Below, piece after piece: positions 38,351 to 47,004 of a DNA stretch of 64,000 bases. The position numbers were made by a program, and so were the translations under genes. Origin of the DNA: Escherichia coli DSM 30083 = JCM 1649 = ATCC 11775 (lineage in GTDB: Bacteria > Pseudomonadota > Gammaproteobacteria > Enterobacterales > Enterobacteriaceae); the NCBI RefSeq assembly GCF_003697165.2, contig NZ_CP033092.2, positions 2,480,001 through 2,544,000 of the forward strand, read 5' to 3'. Position 1 is the first letter of the stretch; each line of letters begins with the position of its first letter. The notes below the pieces were generated by a model. That model searched no databases. It was not told the origin of the DNA and saw only the letters and a list, made by a program, of their open reading frames with translations.

Positions 38351-38473
38351 CTAATATGGCAACTTTAAGTTATCGCCGTCTATACTTATAGAAATTTCAT
38401 CAGGGGTGACGTAAATAGAATTTTTTTCATCCTCAATTGCCCATAACTGATTAATAAAAAGTGTTTTTTTCAT
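38351..38473 (-). CDS. Short ORF after the putative immunity gene, likely a truncated fragment
   Basis: A 40-codon frame beginning MKKTLFINQLWAIEDEKN and ending GDNLKLPY. It starts inside the last codons of the preceding gene (overlap 38451-38473), has no clear family, and stops at the edge of the repeat-like DNA next to the H-repeat fragment. It may be the head of a second orphan gene cut off by that insertion, or noise. No function is claimed. Confidence 0.3.
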   Translation of the reverse strand: MKKTLFINQLWAIEDEKNSIYVTPDEISISIDGDNLKLPY

Positions 38474-39170
38474 CCAATAACAAATTATTACATGTAGTAA
38501 AATTATTAATATCAAAAAAATCATCAGCACAATTAATTTTTAAATTTAAAAAATAAAGAAAAATATTATTGATTGATTTGAGTGTAAACCACTTGTCATT
38601 AACAAATTTATAGCCAGATGATTTTATAAAATAATAATTATCTCCTGGTATAAAGGCATACATATCATTTAAGGTTATACTCAACAAAAAACTACGACCT
38701 GGTTTAATAGTATTCCACCGTTCAGGATTCGTATTAATTTCAAAAGGACATGAACCACCTAAGTAGTCCAACGTGATATTCCCAGAGTTGATTCTGAATG
38801 GTTTTTTGCATATCGCATCATATTCATCTCCTTTTCCATCTTTTACTTTCATAGGTAGATAATATTTAGAAAAAAAATACGTGGTAGAGCTATTGTTAGT
38901 AAAGGTTATGTTAGCAAAAATCCTGTTATTTTTTTTACTCATAGCTAATTGAGCATTGACATCCGCTATATAATTCATATGATTGCATTTTTTCTTACAC
39001 TCATCATAATTTTCGATAGGATAAATTAATGGCCTTCCTTTGATATCTCTCTCAAGCCCAAACCCGTATTTTTTTATTAAAACCATTTCATCCGCAGTCG
39101 ATTGAAAGGAATAGAAAAATATAATATTTACGATTGTCATTATTATGATTTTTTTTATAGCTTGCAGCAT
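38451..39170 (-). CDS. Secreted protein, candidate immunity partner of the VgrG-linked metallopeptidase
   Basis: A 239-residue protein with an N-terminal signal peptide (basic MLQAIKK, hydrophobic core IIIMTIVNIIFFYSF, probable cleavage after QSTA). The rest is polar, with Cys pairs and beta-type segments such as RIFANITFTNNSSTTYFFSKYYLPMKV; no family was recognised. It is very AT-rich, unlike the backbone. It follows the HExxH gene by 52 bases on the same strand, the usual place for the immunity gene of a type VI effector. A periplasmic location would imply the effector acts in the periplasm. Role is inferred from context only. Confidence 0.6.
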   Translation of the reverse strand: MLQAIKKIIIMTIVNIIFFYSFQSTADEMVLIKKYGFGLERDIKGRPLIYPIENYDECKKKCNHMNYIADVNAQLAMSKKNNRIFANITFTNNSSTTYFFSKYYLPMKVKDGKGDEYDAICKKPFRINSGNITLDYLGGSCPFEINTNPERWNTIKPGRSFLLSITLNDMYAFIPGDNYYFIKSSGYKFVNDKWFTLKSINNIFLYFLNLKINCADDFFDINNFTTCNNLLLDEKNTFY

Positions 39171-39222
39171 TAATATATTTCTCGACTTATTAGTTAATGG
39201 AGAAGTGCTTTTTCTAATTCCG

Positions 39223-39984
39223 CTATTTTTTCTTAACTGAATTGCTTAATATTTCATCATCAATCGAGTCTATCTCACTTTCAATTAATCTTATTTCAAA
39301 ATATCTTTCTATGTTATATGCATTCTCAAATATTTGATCTTTTTGTTTAGAGATCAGTTTAGTTGCAATACGGATATGTTCGTCATATGAAACTTCATCC
39401 TCTTTGCACGTTGAATATTTATCAGTAGTTGTATAATCCTGTGACCACATACCACCTTTTTTATTATCCCCATAATACCACTGAATATGAGACATTTCAT
39501 GACATAAAGTAGCAACATGAGAATCCTTTCCCGTTACTGGATTTTTTTTGCCATCTCTATACTCAAATTTTGCGCCTATGTTAATTATATAGGGCATATC
39601 CTTACTTGGGCTGACGAATGCTGCAAATTCATTACAACCTGTATAATTTATAAAACTGCTCATTGTTAAATCATTAGCTATAATCATTAATCTTCTCACA
39701 CCATCCATCATAAGAAATCTAGCATTCATGCGCCTACCTGTATTATGTCCATATTTTCTTATATTAACCTCCTTATTTCCTTTAACACCAAAGATCTTAC
39801 TGAAATCATATTCCTCCTGTGCTCCCCATCTCAAAAGATCATCTGCTCTTTTTATCAAAACCAACTTTTGTGCCTTACGAGCCTTATCAATCATTATTTT
39901 AAAATGATCTGTTATTTTTTGCTCTTTCACACATTCTTCTGGCTCTGGCTTTGGTTGTCCAGAAGTTTGATTATTATCGTCCAT
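39223..39984 (-). CDS. Putative type VI effector, HExxH zinc metallopeptidase (M35-like)
   Basis: A 253-residue protein starting MDDNNQTSGQPKPEPEE. The ATG at 39984 overlaps the vgrG stop by 11 bases; a longer frame from 40020 is less likely. A zinc-protease motif HEMSH is at residues 162-166 (CHEMSHIQWYYG). About 21 residues later comes TTTDKYST, which could match the G-T-x-D-x-x-Y-G third-ligand motif of aspzincins (M35) with Asp188, and near the end ENAYNIERYFE resembles the family's terminal N-A-x-N motif. The first 40 residues look disordered. It lacks a signal peptide, as expected for cargo loaded on VgrG. AT-rich, apparently acquired. The target is unknown. Confidence 0.65.
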   Translation of the reverse strand: MDDNNQTSGQPKPEPEECVKEQKITDHFKIMIDKARKAQKLVLIKRADDLLRWGAQEEYDFSKIFGVKGNKEVNIRKYGHNTGRRMNARFLMMDGVRRLMIIANDLTMSSFINYTGCNEFAAFVSPSKDMPYIINIGAKFEYRDGKKNPVTGKDSHVATLCHEMSHIQWYYGDNKKGGMWSQDYTTTDKYSTCKEDEVSYDEHIRIATKLISKQKDQIFENAYNIERYFEIRLIESEIDSIDDEILSNSVKKK

Positions 39985-42379
39985 AGTGTCCTTCCATTGA
40001 GAGAAAATCATCATTCGCAAATAGCAACTTCACTTTAATTTCATGTTTGCTAGATACAAAAAAACGCTCTGTATACCCCTCTTCATCCGTTTCTCCGTGG
40101 GTCTGCGTGCCATCCTCAAAGAAGGCAATGTAGCGGGTTTCTGAATACGGTATCCCGTCATCGTCTGTAAAATGGAACTGGAGAGTATATTTTTCAGGTT
40201 CATCCTCATCGTCACCTCGATCATCACCACCACTTCCGGTCACGCAGTTCCCTCCAGAGTCTTCATTTTCTTCTCCGGAATCACTGCCATCACCACTCTT
40301 CTCATCCCCCAGTGTCTTCAGCACCGTCGGTTGCAGCGCCGGCACCGGCGTCCCCGGACTACCGCCGCTATTGAGACTGATTTTCGGCCCGACGATGTCC
40401 ACGCCCCCTGAATGGATGACCACAAACGAGCCACCCACCTTCAGGCTTATCCGGCTGCTGCTCTCCAGCACGATATCCCCGTCGACCTTTATCCCCAGCG
40501 CGCCACTCACCTTCCTCGCCAGGTCCCCCTTCACCACCAGGCTGTGCTTTCCCTCCACCAGGCTGACATGGTTCCCCGTCGTCTTATGCTCCTGCTTCCC
40601 TTCCACCGTCACTTTACGGTCATTTCTGACGTACAGGCCGTCATCATTACTCACGCTCACCGTCCGGTCATTCGTCACCTGCAGCGTCTGGTCATTACGT
40701 ACCGTGATGCACCGGTCGTTCGCCACCGTGATACTCTGGTCGTGGCCCCCTTCTTTTCTGGTCCCGACCTGAACCGTCTGCCCCTTCACCACCGTTATCT
40801 TCTGGTCGTTCCCGATGGTCTCCGTATGGTCATGTTTCACATCCGTCGTCCGGTCGTTAAGTACCTCCGTGTCCATGTTCTTCTGCGCGTGGATATAGAC
40901 CTGTTCCTTATCCGTCGCATCCTCAAAGCGCAACTCATTAAAACCGCTTCCTTTATAGGTCTTCGACCGTATCGTCATCTGCGTCTTCGTTCCCGGCAGG
41001 TCCCCCGGCGAACGGTTGTCCTCATGGTACGTCCGGCCCATGACCAGCGGCTGGTCCGGGTCCCCGTTCAGAAAATCAACAATCACCTCCTGGCCCACCC
41101 GCGGTATCGCCAGATTACCAAATCCCGGCCCCGCCCACGCCTGCGACACACGCACCCAGCACGAACTCTCCTCCGTCATCCCGTGATAACGGTCCCAGTG
41201 AAACTTCACCCGTACCCGGCCATGTTCATCACAGAAGATTTCCTCTCCCGCAGGCCCGGTGACAATGGCGCTCTGTGGCCCGTCCACCTTCGGTTTGCTT
41301 TGCAGCCGTGGACGCCACGTCCGGTCCGCCGGTATCACCTCTAACTGATTTCCCAGCGTGGTTCCTCTCCCCTGGCTGCCGTGAAGCGCCTGCGGCTGGT
41401 CTCCTGACAGAATGCTCTGTACCACCTGCCATTCACGGTTCAGCATCTTCTGCGGATGCCCCGTCAGCGTAAACCACGTCCCCGGCCACAGCTTCGGCGA
41501 ATTACTCTGCCCTGTGGCCTTTTCCGCATCACTGCGCAGGCTCTCCATCCGGTACAGCGTGAAATCCTTGCCGTGCTGTTCATCCTTGTACCTTCCCGGA
41601 TAATCAAATATTTCATACTGTTCAAGCTGTCCGTTCAGGCTCTCACCCTGCTGCTCATACATCCCCGGCCAGTCCGGCACCTTAAACGTGTAATCCTGGC
41701 TCTGCACCGATGACGGGCGGACATGCGCCTCATAACGGAACATACTGACACACTCCGTCTCCGCTCCTGCCGATGTGTCCGGGTTAAACGGAAGCTCCCC
41801 CGCCTGTGACAGCCCCGCCACATCGTCGCACAGCGTCAGCTTCTGCTCCGGACTGTCCGCCGCAAACCGCTCAAAGAAGAAAATCCCCTCCTCCGCCCAC
41901 AGCCGCGCCAGAAACGCCAGGTCGCTTTCCCCGTACTGGACACAGAATTCCCGCGCCGGATGGTCCTCATAAAACAGCGGCGTCCACTCCGTGACGCCGT
42001 TCTCGTTCAGTAATGTGGCCGATATCGTCCGGATATCCTGCTGCTGGAAGATACGGAAGTTCCGCCGCAGCCCGCACCGCCATAACGGCGGCTCAATACG
42101 CAGGTGATAACGCATCTGCCAGCCGTTGTTCTCCTGCATACCAAACCCTGCCACCACGCCTGTGACATAACGCAGCGGGATGACACCCTGCCAGATAGTC
42201 AGCGTTGCGTTCTTCTCCAGCAGCATCTCCGCCGTCTGCATAAAAGAATCGCTGGCGACATCCACACTCATCACAAACGGATAAGACTGGTTCTGGATTA
42301 ACCGGAAGCTCACCACTGCAAAGGTGTCCGGCTCCTGGCCGTCAACCTCCAGCGTAAAGCGAAGACCTTTTAAGGACAT
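39974..42379 (-). CDS. vgrG: VgrG, type VI secretion spike protein with acidic linker and transthyretin-like C-terminal extension
   Basis: An 801-residue spike protein. The N-terminal two thirds carries the gp27/gp5-like fold, including VRVKFHWDR and GFGNLAIPRVGQEVIVDFLNGDPDQP. Next come short repeats of the type ND-x3-V-x-ND forming the gp5 needle, then a DUF2345-like segment to about residue 690. A Gly/Asp/Glu-rich linker leads to about 73 residues (YTLQFHFTDDDGIPYSETRY onward, with GETDEEGYTERFF) resembling the TTR-like domain that docks cargo on VgrG in enteroaggregative E. coli. It lies 18 bases after the PAAR gene. No T6SS structural genes are in the window. Confidence 0.92.
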   Translation of the reverse strand: MSLKGLRFTLEVDGQEPDTFAVVSFRLIQNQSYPFVMSVDVASDSFMQTAEMLLEKNATLTIWQGVIPLRYVTGVVAGFGMQENNGWQMRYHLRIEPPLWRCGLRRNFRIFQQQDIRTISATLLNENGVTEWTPLFYEDHPAREFCVQYGESDLAFLARLWAEEGIFFFERFAADSPEQKLTLCDDVAGLSQAGELPFNPDTSAGAETECVSMFRYEAHVRPSSVQSQDYTFKVPDWPGMYEQQGESLNGQLEQYEIFDYPGRYKDEQHGKDFTLYRMESLRSDAEKATGQSNSPKLWPGTWFTLTGHPQKMLNREWQVVQSILSGDQPQALHGSQGRGTTLGNQLEVIPADRTWRPRLQSKPKVDGPQSAIVTGPAGEEIFCDEHGRVRVKFHWDRYHGMTEESSCWVRVSQAWAGPGFGNLAIPRVGQEVIVDFLNGDPDQPLVMGRTYHEDNRSPGDLPGTKTQMTIRSKTYKGSGFNELRFEDATDKEQVYIHAQKNMDTEVLNDRTTDVKHDHTETIGNDQKITVVKGQTVQVGTRKEGGHDQSITVANDRCITVRNDQTLQVTNDRTVSVSNDDGLYVRNDRKVTVEGKQEHKTTGNHVSLVEGKHSLVVKGDLARKVSGALGIKVDGDIVLESSSRISLKVGGSFVVIHSGGVDIVGPKISLNSGGSPGTPVPALQPTVLKTLGDEKSGDGSDSGEENEDSGGNCVTGSGGDDRGDDEDEPEKYTLQFHFTDDDGIPYSETRYIAFFEDGTQTHGETDEEGYTERFFVSSKHEIKVKLLFANDDFLSMEGHYGR

Positions 42380-42397
42380 AAATACCTCTCAGACATA

Positions 42398-42682
42398 TCA
42401 GCCTATATTTACCGTGCCGCCACCAATAACCACGCCGCCGCAGTCAATAGCATCACCGGTTCTGGCGGCGGGCAGGCCGTCAATAAAGACGGTTGACGAG
42501 CCTCTGGCGATTTTTCGGGGATGAGGTGGATGCTTCGGTTTAGCATGCGGCGTCAGCGGATCTCCCTGACGGGCTGCGGGGAGACCATCGATAAAAACGG
42601 TGGATGACCCGGCGGTGATGACGGTCTCGTAATAACCGTCGTGCTGGGTGCCTTTGTCGGTAAGTTTGGCTGCTAAAGGCAT
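42398..42682 (-). CDS. PAAR-domain spike-tip protein
   Basis: A 94-residue protein with two similar halves, each with STVFIDGLPAAR and GD(P/A), plus a Gly-rich end (CGGVVIGGGTVNIG). This is the PAAR fold, a small zinc-bound cone that caps the VgrG spike. It is the first gene of the leftward operon PAAR-vgrG-effector-immunity. ATG at 42682 follows AGGAGGAAT. Confidence 0.9.
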   Translation of the reverse strand: MPLAAKLTDKGTQHDGYYETVITAGSSTVFIDGLPAARQGDPLTPHAKPKHPPHPRKIARGSSTVFIDGLPAARTGDAIDCGGVVIGGGTVNIG

Positions 42683-43222
42683 AATTCCTCCTGTTCAGAA
42701 TTTCTACAGCAGCAGGTTTCAAAAATCCGGAGAAATATTCAACGAAATATTAATCACTTCACCGGATATTCTGATACGTACCTTCACTGGTCTATTTAAG
42801 TAATACAAATTGTTGGCGTGTATTAAGTTTCATTTTGTTCTCCTTAATTATGTAAGGAGTATTTGATCATGTATAAGCAATGAAAAACAGTTTCAGGAAA
42901 TAAGGAGTATCTCAATTTTTAAACATAAAATGAGAATCGTCCAGTACAAAAAAGCAGTGTTACGTAATCTTTCCCTGATTAAATACGCTACCGCCCAGCC
43001 CTGATAACATGATCTGCACTGCGCTATCATATCGACATGTTTCTCTACATGCGAAAAGATGTTTTATTTTCAGATTATATTAAATTGATATTTAATATAA
43101 AAACCGAAATCACATCAACCATATGAATAGTTGTGCCAACATTAATTGCTATTCATAGCAAACAAATGGACGTCCAGTTAACTACGCCAGTGATTCATTA
43201 ACATTAACCTCCGGCATTATTG
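42683..43222. other. Gene-free AT-rich region upstream of the PAAR-vgrG operon
   Basis: 540 bases without a convincing gene. It presumably holds the promoter of the leftward operon. The segment 42922-42975 aligns without gaps to 38291-38344 at the other end of the cassette (40 of 54 identical by hand count), suggesting that both ends carry diverged copies of one repeat. Confidence 0.6.
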
Positions 43223-43823
43223 TTAAATAATGACATTCCTTTTTAATACTTCTTGTAATTTCGGTATCTGACATACAGCATCAGCAATCGCATTAATATT
43301 CGGGGCATTATCCTGAAACCATTCGTGTCCCGGTCCCCATGTGCGCATGGTGCAGAGATAACAGTCCACCAGCGTTAGTTGCTCTCCAAACACATACGGT
43401 TCAGCAGTCAATTGCGAATTCAGCCAGATATAAAGCGATTTGCGATATTCAATTACAGGTGCGTCAGATGCCCAACGCTTAGGGTAATCGGCGAAAGTGA
43501 ACGTTGGATAGACATTAGCAACCAGCCAGACCAATAGCCGTTGAAACTGTTGACGTTCGGCGCGCCCAAGAGGTGGCGCAAGGTCCGGGCGACGATCGAG
43601 AACCATCAATGCAATCGCCGCTGTCTCCGTCATAATCTCGTTATTTTTACAGCGCCAGTGTCGGAACCTGACACAACGGATTCAGGGTTTTTAATAAATC
43701 GCGTGAAGTTCCCTCGTGGTCAAAACCACTGACATCAACGAACTGATAAGGAATATCAGCCAGTGTTAGCATCAGCTCACTGATTGTAGAGCCCCAGCCG
43801 GGTACGCCATACACCTTAATCAT
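43223..43823 (-). pseudogene. yncG: yncG, glutathione S-transferase-like protein, frameshifted
   Basis: Leftward from the ATG at 43823 the frame reads MIKVYGVPGWGSTISELMLT as far as VPTLAL, the thioredoxin-like N-terminal domain, then hits TAA. The rest (MTETAAIALMVLDRRPDLAPP to KRNVII) continues in a shifted frame. K-12 reads through this junction as VPTLALENDEIMTETA, so a stop-generating substitution and an inserted A near 43650 seem to have broken the gene. The 136-residue downstream frame has the helical GST C-terminal domain but lacks the glutathione-binding half, so function is unlikely. Confidence 0.85.
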
Positions 43824-44089
43824 ATGCCCCTCACAATCTTTTAAAGATTAAGTGTAGGACAGCACACAGGTTATCCAGCAAAAGGATTTATCATTTTTTC
43901 GTCAGTTGTATAAATCCCCTTCAGGATTGTAAGGGGATGTTTTGCATCGTTTATCGATAACGGGTAGGATGCTGCGCCGATAGTTTTATACCCATAAAGA
44001 ATAATGGTGATAACTATCATCGCCAGGATGAATAAACATTGTTCATGGCAACTTATATGACTTTTTCATTAAAGCAATCAGGGAGAGCA

Positions 44090-45589
44090 ATGAGTAAACA
44101 CAACACCGACACTTCAGATCAACACGCCGCGAAACGCCGCTGGCTTAATGCCCACGAAGAGGGGTATCACAAAGCGATGGGCAATCGCCAGGTACAGATG
44201 ATCGCCATTGGCGGCGCGATTGGTACGGGTTTGTTTTTAGGCGCGGGAGCGCGACTGCAAATGGCGGGGCCCGCACTGGCACTGGTCTATTTGATCTGCG
44301 GCCTGTTTTCGTTTTTTATTCTGCGTGCATTGGGTGAGCTGGTGTTACACCGCCCTTCCAGTGGCAGTTTTGTCTCTTATGCCCGTGAGTTTTTGGGTGA
44401 GAAGGCCGCTTATGTTGCTGGCTGGATGTACTTCATCAACTGGGCGATGACGGGGATTGTTGATATTACCGCCGTCGCTCTGTATATGCATTACTGGGGC
44501 GCGTTTGGCGGCGTGCCGCAGTGGGTCTTTGCGCTCGCTGCACTGACCATCGTTGGCACCATGAATATGATCGGTGTGAAATGGTTTGCGGAGATGGAGT
44601 TCTGGTTTGCGCTTATTAAAGTGCTCGCCATTGTAACCTTTTTGGTCGTGGGTACAGTGTTCCTCGGTAGTGGTCAGCCGCTGGATGGCAACACCACTGG
44701 CTTTCATTTAATCACCGATAATGGCGGCTTCTTCCCCCACGGTTTGCTGCCTGCGCTGGTGTTGATTCAGGGCGTAGTGTTTGCTTTTGCCTCCATTGAA
44801 ATGGTGGGTACAGCGGCCGGAGAATGTAAAGATCCGCAGACCATGGTGCCTAAAGCGATTAACAGTGTGATTTGGCGTATTGGTCTGTTTTACGTCGGCT
44901 CCGTGGTGTTGCTGGTTATGTTATTGCCGTGGAGCGCGTATCAGGCGGGGCAAAGTCCGTTCGTGACGTTTTTCTCTAAACTGGGTGTGCCGTACATCGG
45001 CAGCATTATGAACATTGTGGTGCTGACCGCTGCCCTCTCCAGCCTGAATTCAGGTCTGTACTGCACCGGGCGTATTCTGCGCTCGATGGCGATGGGCGGT
45101 TCCGCACCGAGTTTTATGGCGAAAATGAGTCGTCAGCATGTGCCGTATGCCGGGATTCTGGCGACACTGGTTGTGTATGTCGTCGGCGTATTCCTCAACT
45201 ATCTGGTGCCGTCACGCGTATTTGAGATTGTGTTGAACTTCGCGTCGCTGGGAATCATCGCTTCATGGGCGTTTATCATCGTTTGCCAGATGCGCCTGCG
45301 TAAAGCGATTAAAGAAGGCAAAGCAGCGGATGTCAGTTTTAAACTGCCTGGCGCGCCCTTCACTTCCTGGCTGACATTACTGTTTTTACTGAGTGTCCTG
45401 GTGCTGATGGCGTTCGATTACCCGAACGGGACTTATACCATCGCGGCGCTGCCGATTATCGGTATTCTGCTGGTTATAGGTTGGTTTGGTGTGCGCAAAC
45501 GCGTTGCTGAAATTCACAGCACTGCGCCAGTCGTCGAGGAAGATGAAGAAAAACAGGAAATTGTGTTTAAGCCTGAAACATCGAGTTAA
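44090..45589 (+). CDS. ansP: AnsP, L-asparagine permease
   Basis: A 499-residue amino acid-polyamine-organocation transporter with 12 hydrophobic segments. The family signature near the N-terminus is GNRQVQMIAIGGAIGTGLFLGAG. It imports asparagine across the inner membrane. The ATG at 44090 follows GGGAGAG, preferred over the ATG at 44039. Confidence 0.94.
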   Translation: MSKHNTDTSDQHAAKRRWLNAHEEGYHKAMGNRQVQMIAIGGAIGTGLFLGAGARLQMAGPALALVYLICGLFSFFILRALGELVLHRPSSGSFVSYAREFLGEKAAYVAGWMYFINWAMTGIVDITAVALYMHYWGAFGGVPQWVFALAALTIVGTMNMIGVKWFAEMEFWFALIKVLAIVTFLVVGTVFLGSGQPLDGNTTGFHLITDNGGFFPHGLLPALVLIQGVVFAFASIEMVGTAAGECKDPQTMVPKAINSVIWRIGLFYVGSVVLLVMLLPWSAYQAGQSPFVTFFSKLGVPYIGSIMNIVVLTAALSSLNSGLYCTGRILRSMAMGGSAPSFMAKMSRQHVPYAGILATLVVYVVGVFLNYLVPSRVFEIVLNFASLGIIASWAFIIVCQMRLRKAIKEGKAADVSFKLPGAPFTSWLTLLFLLSVLVLMAFDYPNGTYTIAALPIIGILLVIGWFGVRKRVAEIHSTAPVVEEDEEKQEIVFKPETSS

Positions 45590-45598
45590 TTGCAAAAT

Positions 45599-45620
45599 TG
45601 CCCGGCTACGTGCCGGGCAA
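45599..45620. terminator. Bidirectional terminator-like hairpin between ansP and yncE, with REP remnant
   Basis: TTGCCCGGC/GCCGGGCAA perfect stem between convergent ansP and yncE. A partial REP unit (GTGCCGGATGCGGCGTGATAA) follows at about 45640-45660. Confidence 0.7.
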
Positions 45621-45701
45621 ATTCAGACTACTGACGAAGGTGCCGGATGCGGCGTGATAAAAGTCAGGCAATTCTTTCCGTTTTCACCCTCGCCATATCT
45701 A

Positions 45702-46763
45702 TTACAGCGCAATACGAATCACATCGTCCGGCTGGGTAGCTTCCTGCTGTTTAGTGGATTTTTGTTTCACACTGACATACAGCGTTTTGCCATCGGCAGA
45801 CAGCGCCAGGCTGTTCGGATGAGTCGGCGTATCGAACGTTTTCACCACTTTATAGCTTTTCGCGTCAATCACACTGACTTTACCTGCCTGACGATGCGTC
45901 ACGTAGGCTTCATTACGCGCTGGGTTAAACAGCACAGCCAGTGATTCCGGTGCCGCAACCTTCGCCAGAATATTGCCATTACGGGTATCGACCACTAACA
46001 CTTCTGCCGCTTTAGAATCGGTGATAAATGCACGCTCATTGGCGGTATCAAGGCTGATGTTAATAAAGAAGTGCTCTTTGCCGTCATCCAGCAGCTTTTT
46101 ACGGCTGAGGATTTTATTGTCGGCGGTGTCGATGGTAATCAATTCGCCGTCAGCGTTAGTGGTGTAAAGACGTTTGCCTTTGCTATCCAGCGCCAGACCG
46201 GTACTCATTTTACCGGTGTTCTGGATGGCGGTTTTCAGTTTGATATTCTCGCCATCAACGACCCAAATCACGCTCTCTTTACCAATACCACTGATGTAAA
46301 CGGTGTTCGTGGCATCATCAGCTACCAGCTCACGTGGTTGCAACGGGCGTACCTCTTCCGTGCGCTTACGATCATCCAGCACCAGACGACCTTTCACTTC
46401 GCCCGTTTTGGCATCTATCGCCGTGACCGCACTATTTACGGTGTTACCAAACCACAACGTCTGAGTCGTGTTATTGATGGTGGCACCAAACGGCTTGAGA
46501 TCGTTATGGATCGCCTGCGTCACTTCCAGAGTAACCGGATCAAGACGATAAACCACGCCGCCTTTATCCAGTTTGCGGCTTTGCGAAGTGGCAAGCCACA
46601 GCGCGTTTTCTTGCTGGCTATAAGCCATTTCGTAGGCACCTTTACCTACCGCTTTACGCAGCATTTCTTCTGCGGCCTGCGTACTGAATGATGAAGCAAC
46701 AAGCAATGAACCTAACAGTAATGAACCACGCAGGCGCGATGAAAACAGATGACGTAAATGCAT
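45702..46763 (-). CDS. yncE: YncE, periplasmic beta-propeller protein
   Basis: A 353-residue protein with a clear signal peptide (MHLRHLFSSRLRGSLLLGSL..., cleavage after STQA) followed by seven repeats of YVTN-type beta-propeller blades (for example YISGIGKESVIWVVDG and LYTTNADGELITIDT). E. coli YncE has been reported to bind DNA and to be iron-regulated. It is divergent from the TonB-dependent receptor yncD, with a Fur box in the shared region, suggesting a related iron function. Confidence 0.93.
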   Translation of the reverse strand: MHLRHLFSSRLRGSLLLGSLLVASSFSTQAAEEMLRKAVGKGAYEMAYSQQENALWLATSQSRKLDKGGVVYRLDPVTLEVTQAIHNDLKPFGATINNTTQTLWFGNTVNSAVTAIDAKTGEVKGRLVLDDRKRTEEVRPLQPRELVADDATNTVYISGIGKESVIWVVDGENIKLKTAIQNTGKMSTGLALDSKGKRLYTTNADGELITIDTADNKILSRKKLLDDGKEHFFINISLDTANERAFITDSKAAEVLVVDTRNGNILAKVAAPESLAVLFNPARNEAYVTHRQAGKVSVIDAKSYKVVKTFDTPTHPNSLALSADGKTLYVSVKQKSTKQQEATQPDDVIRIAL

Positions 46764-46847
46764 GACGACTCCCTTTGATGAACCGATATTTTTTCTGCTT
46801 CACAATGCTTCGCTAAGCGTAATCATCGTTACGCCCTTGTTATAAAT

Positions 46848-46866
46848 GGGAATGGTAATCATTATT
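46848..46866. promoter_or_regulatory. Fur box in the yncE/yncD divergent region
   Basis: GGGAATGGTAATCATTATT matches the 19-bp Fur consensus at 15 positions. It lies about 85 bases upstream of yncE and 140 upstream of yncD, so it could control both. Confidence 0.7.
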
Positions 46867-47004
46867 TTCTCAAATGTGGAGCATTTCTTACCGTTACGAC
46901 TACAATTTTCTCAATTACTTAACGTATTGTGCCGTTTAGTTTTCCATAAATTTACAATTTCATTACCATGACGGTGTTTTCCCATTCTTAACCTGGCTTT
47001 TTTC

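Noticed and set aside
40412..41344. 310-codon ORF opposite vgrG
   Set aside because: Antisense shadow; the repetitive His/Arg composition mirrors the ND-x3-V repeats of VgrG.
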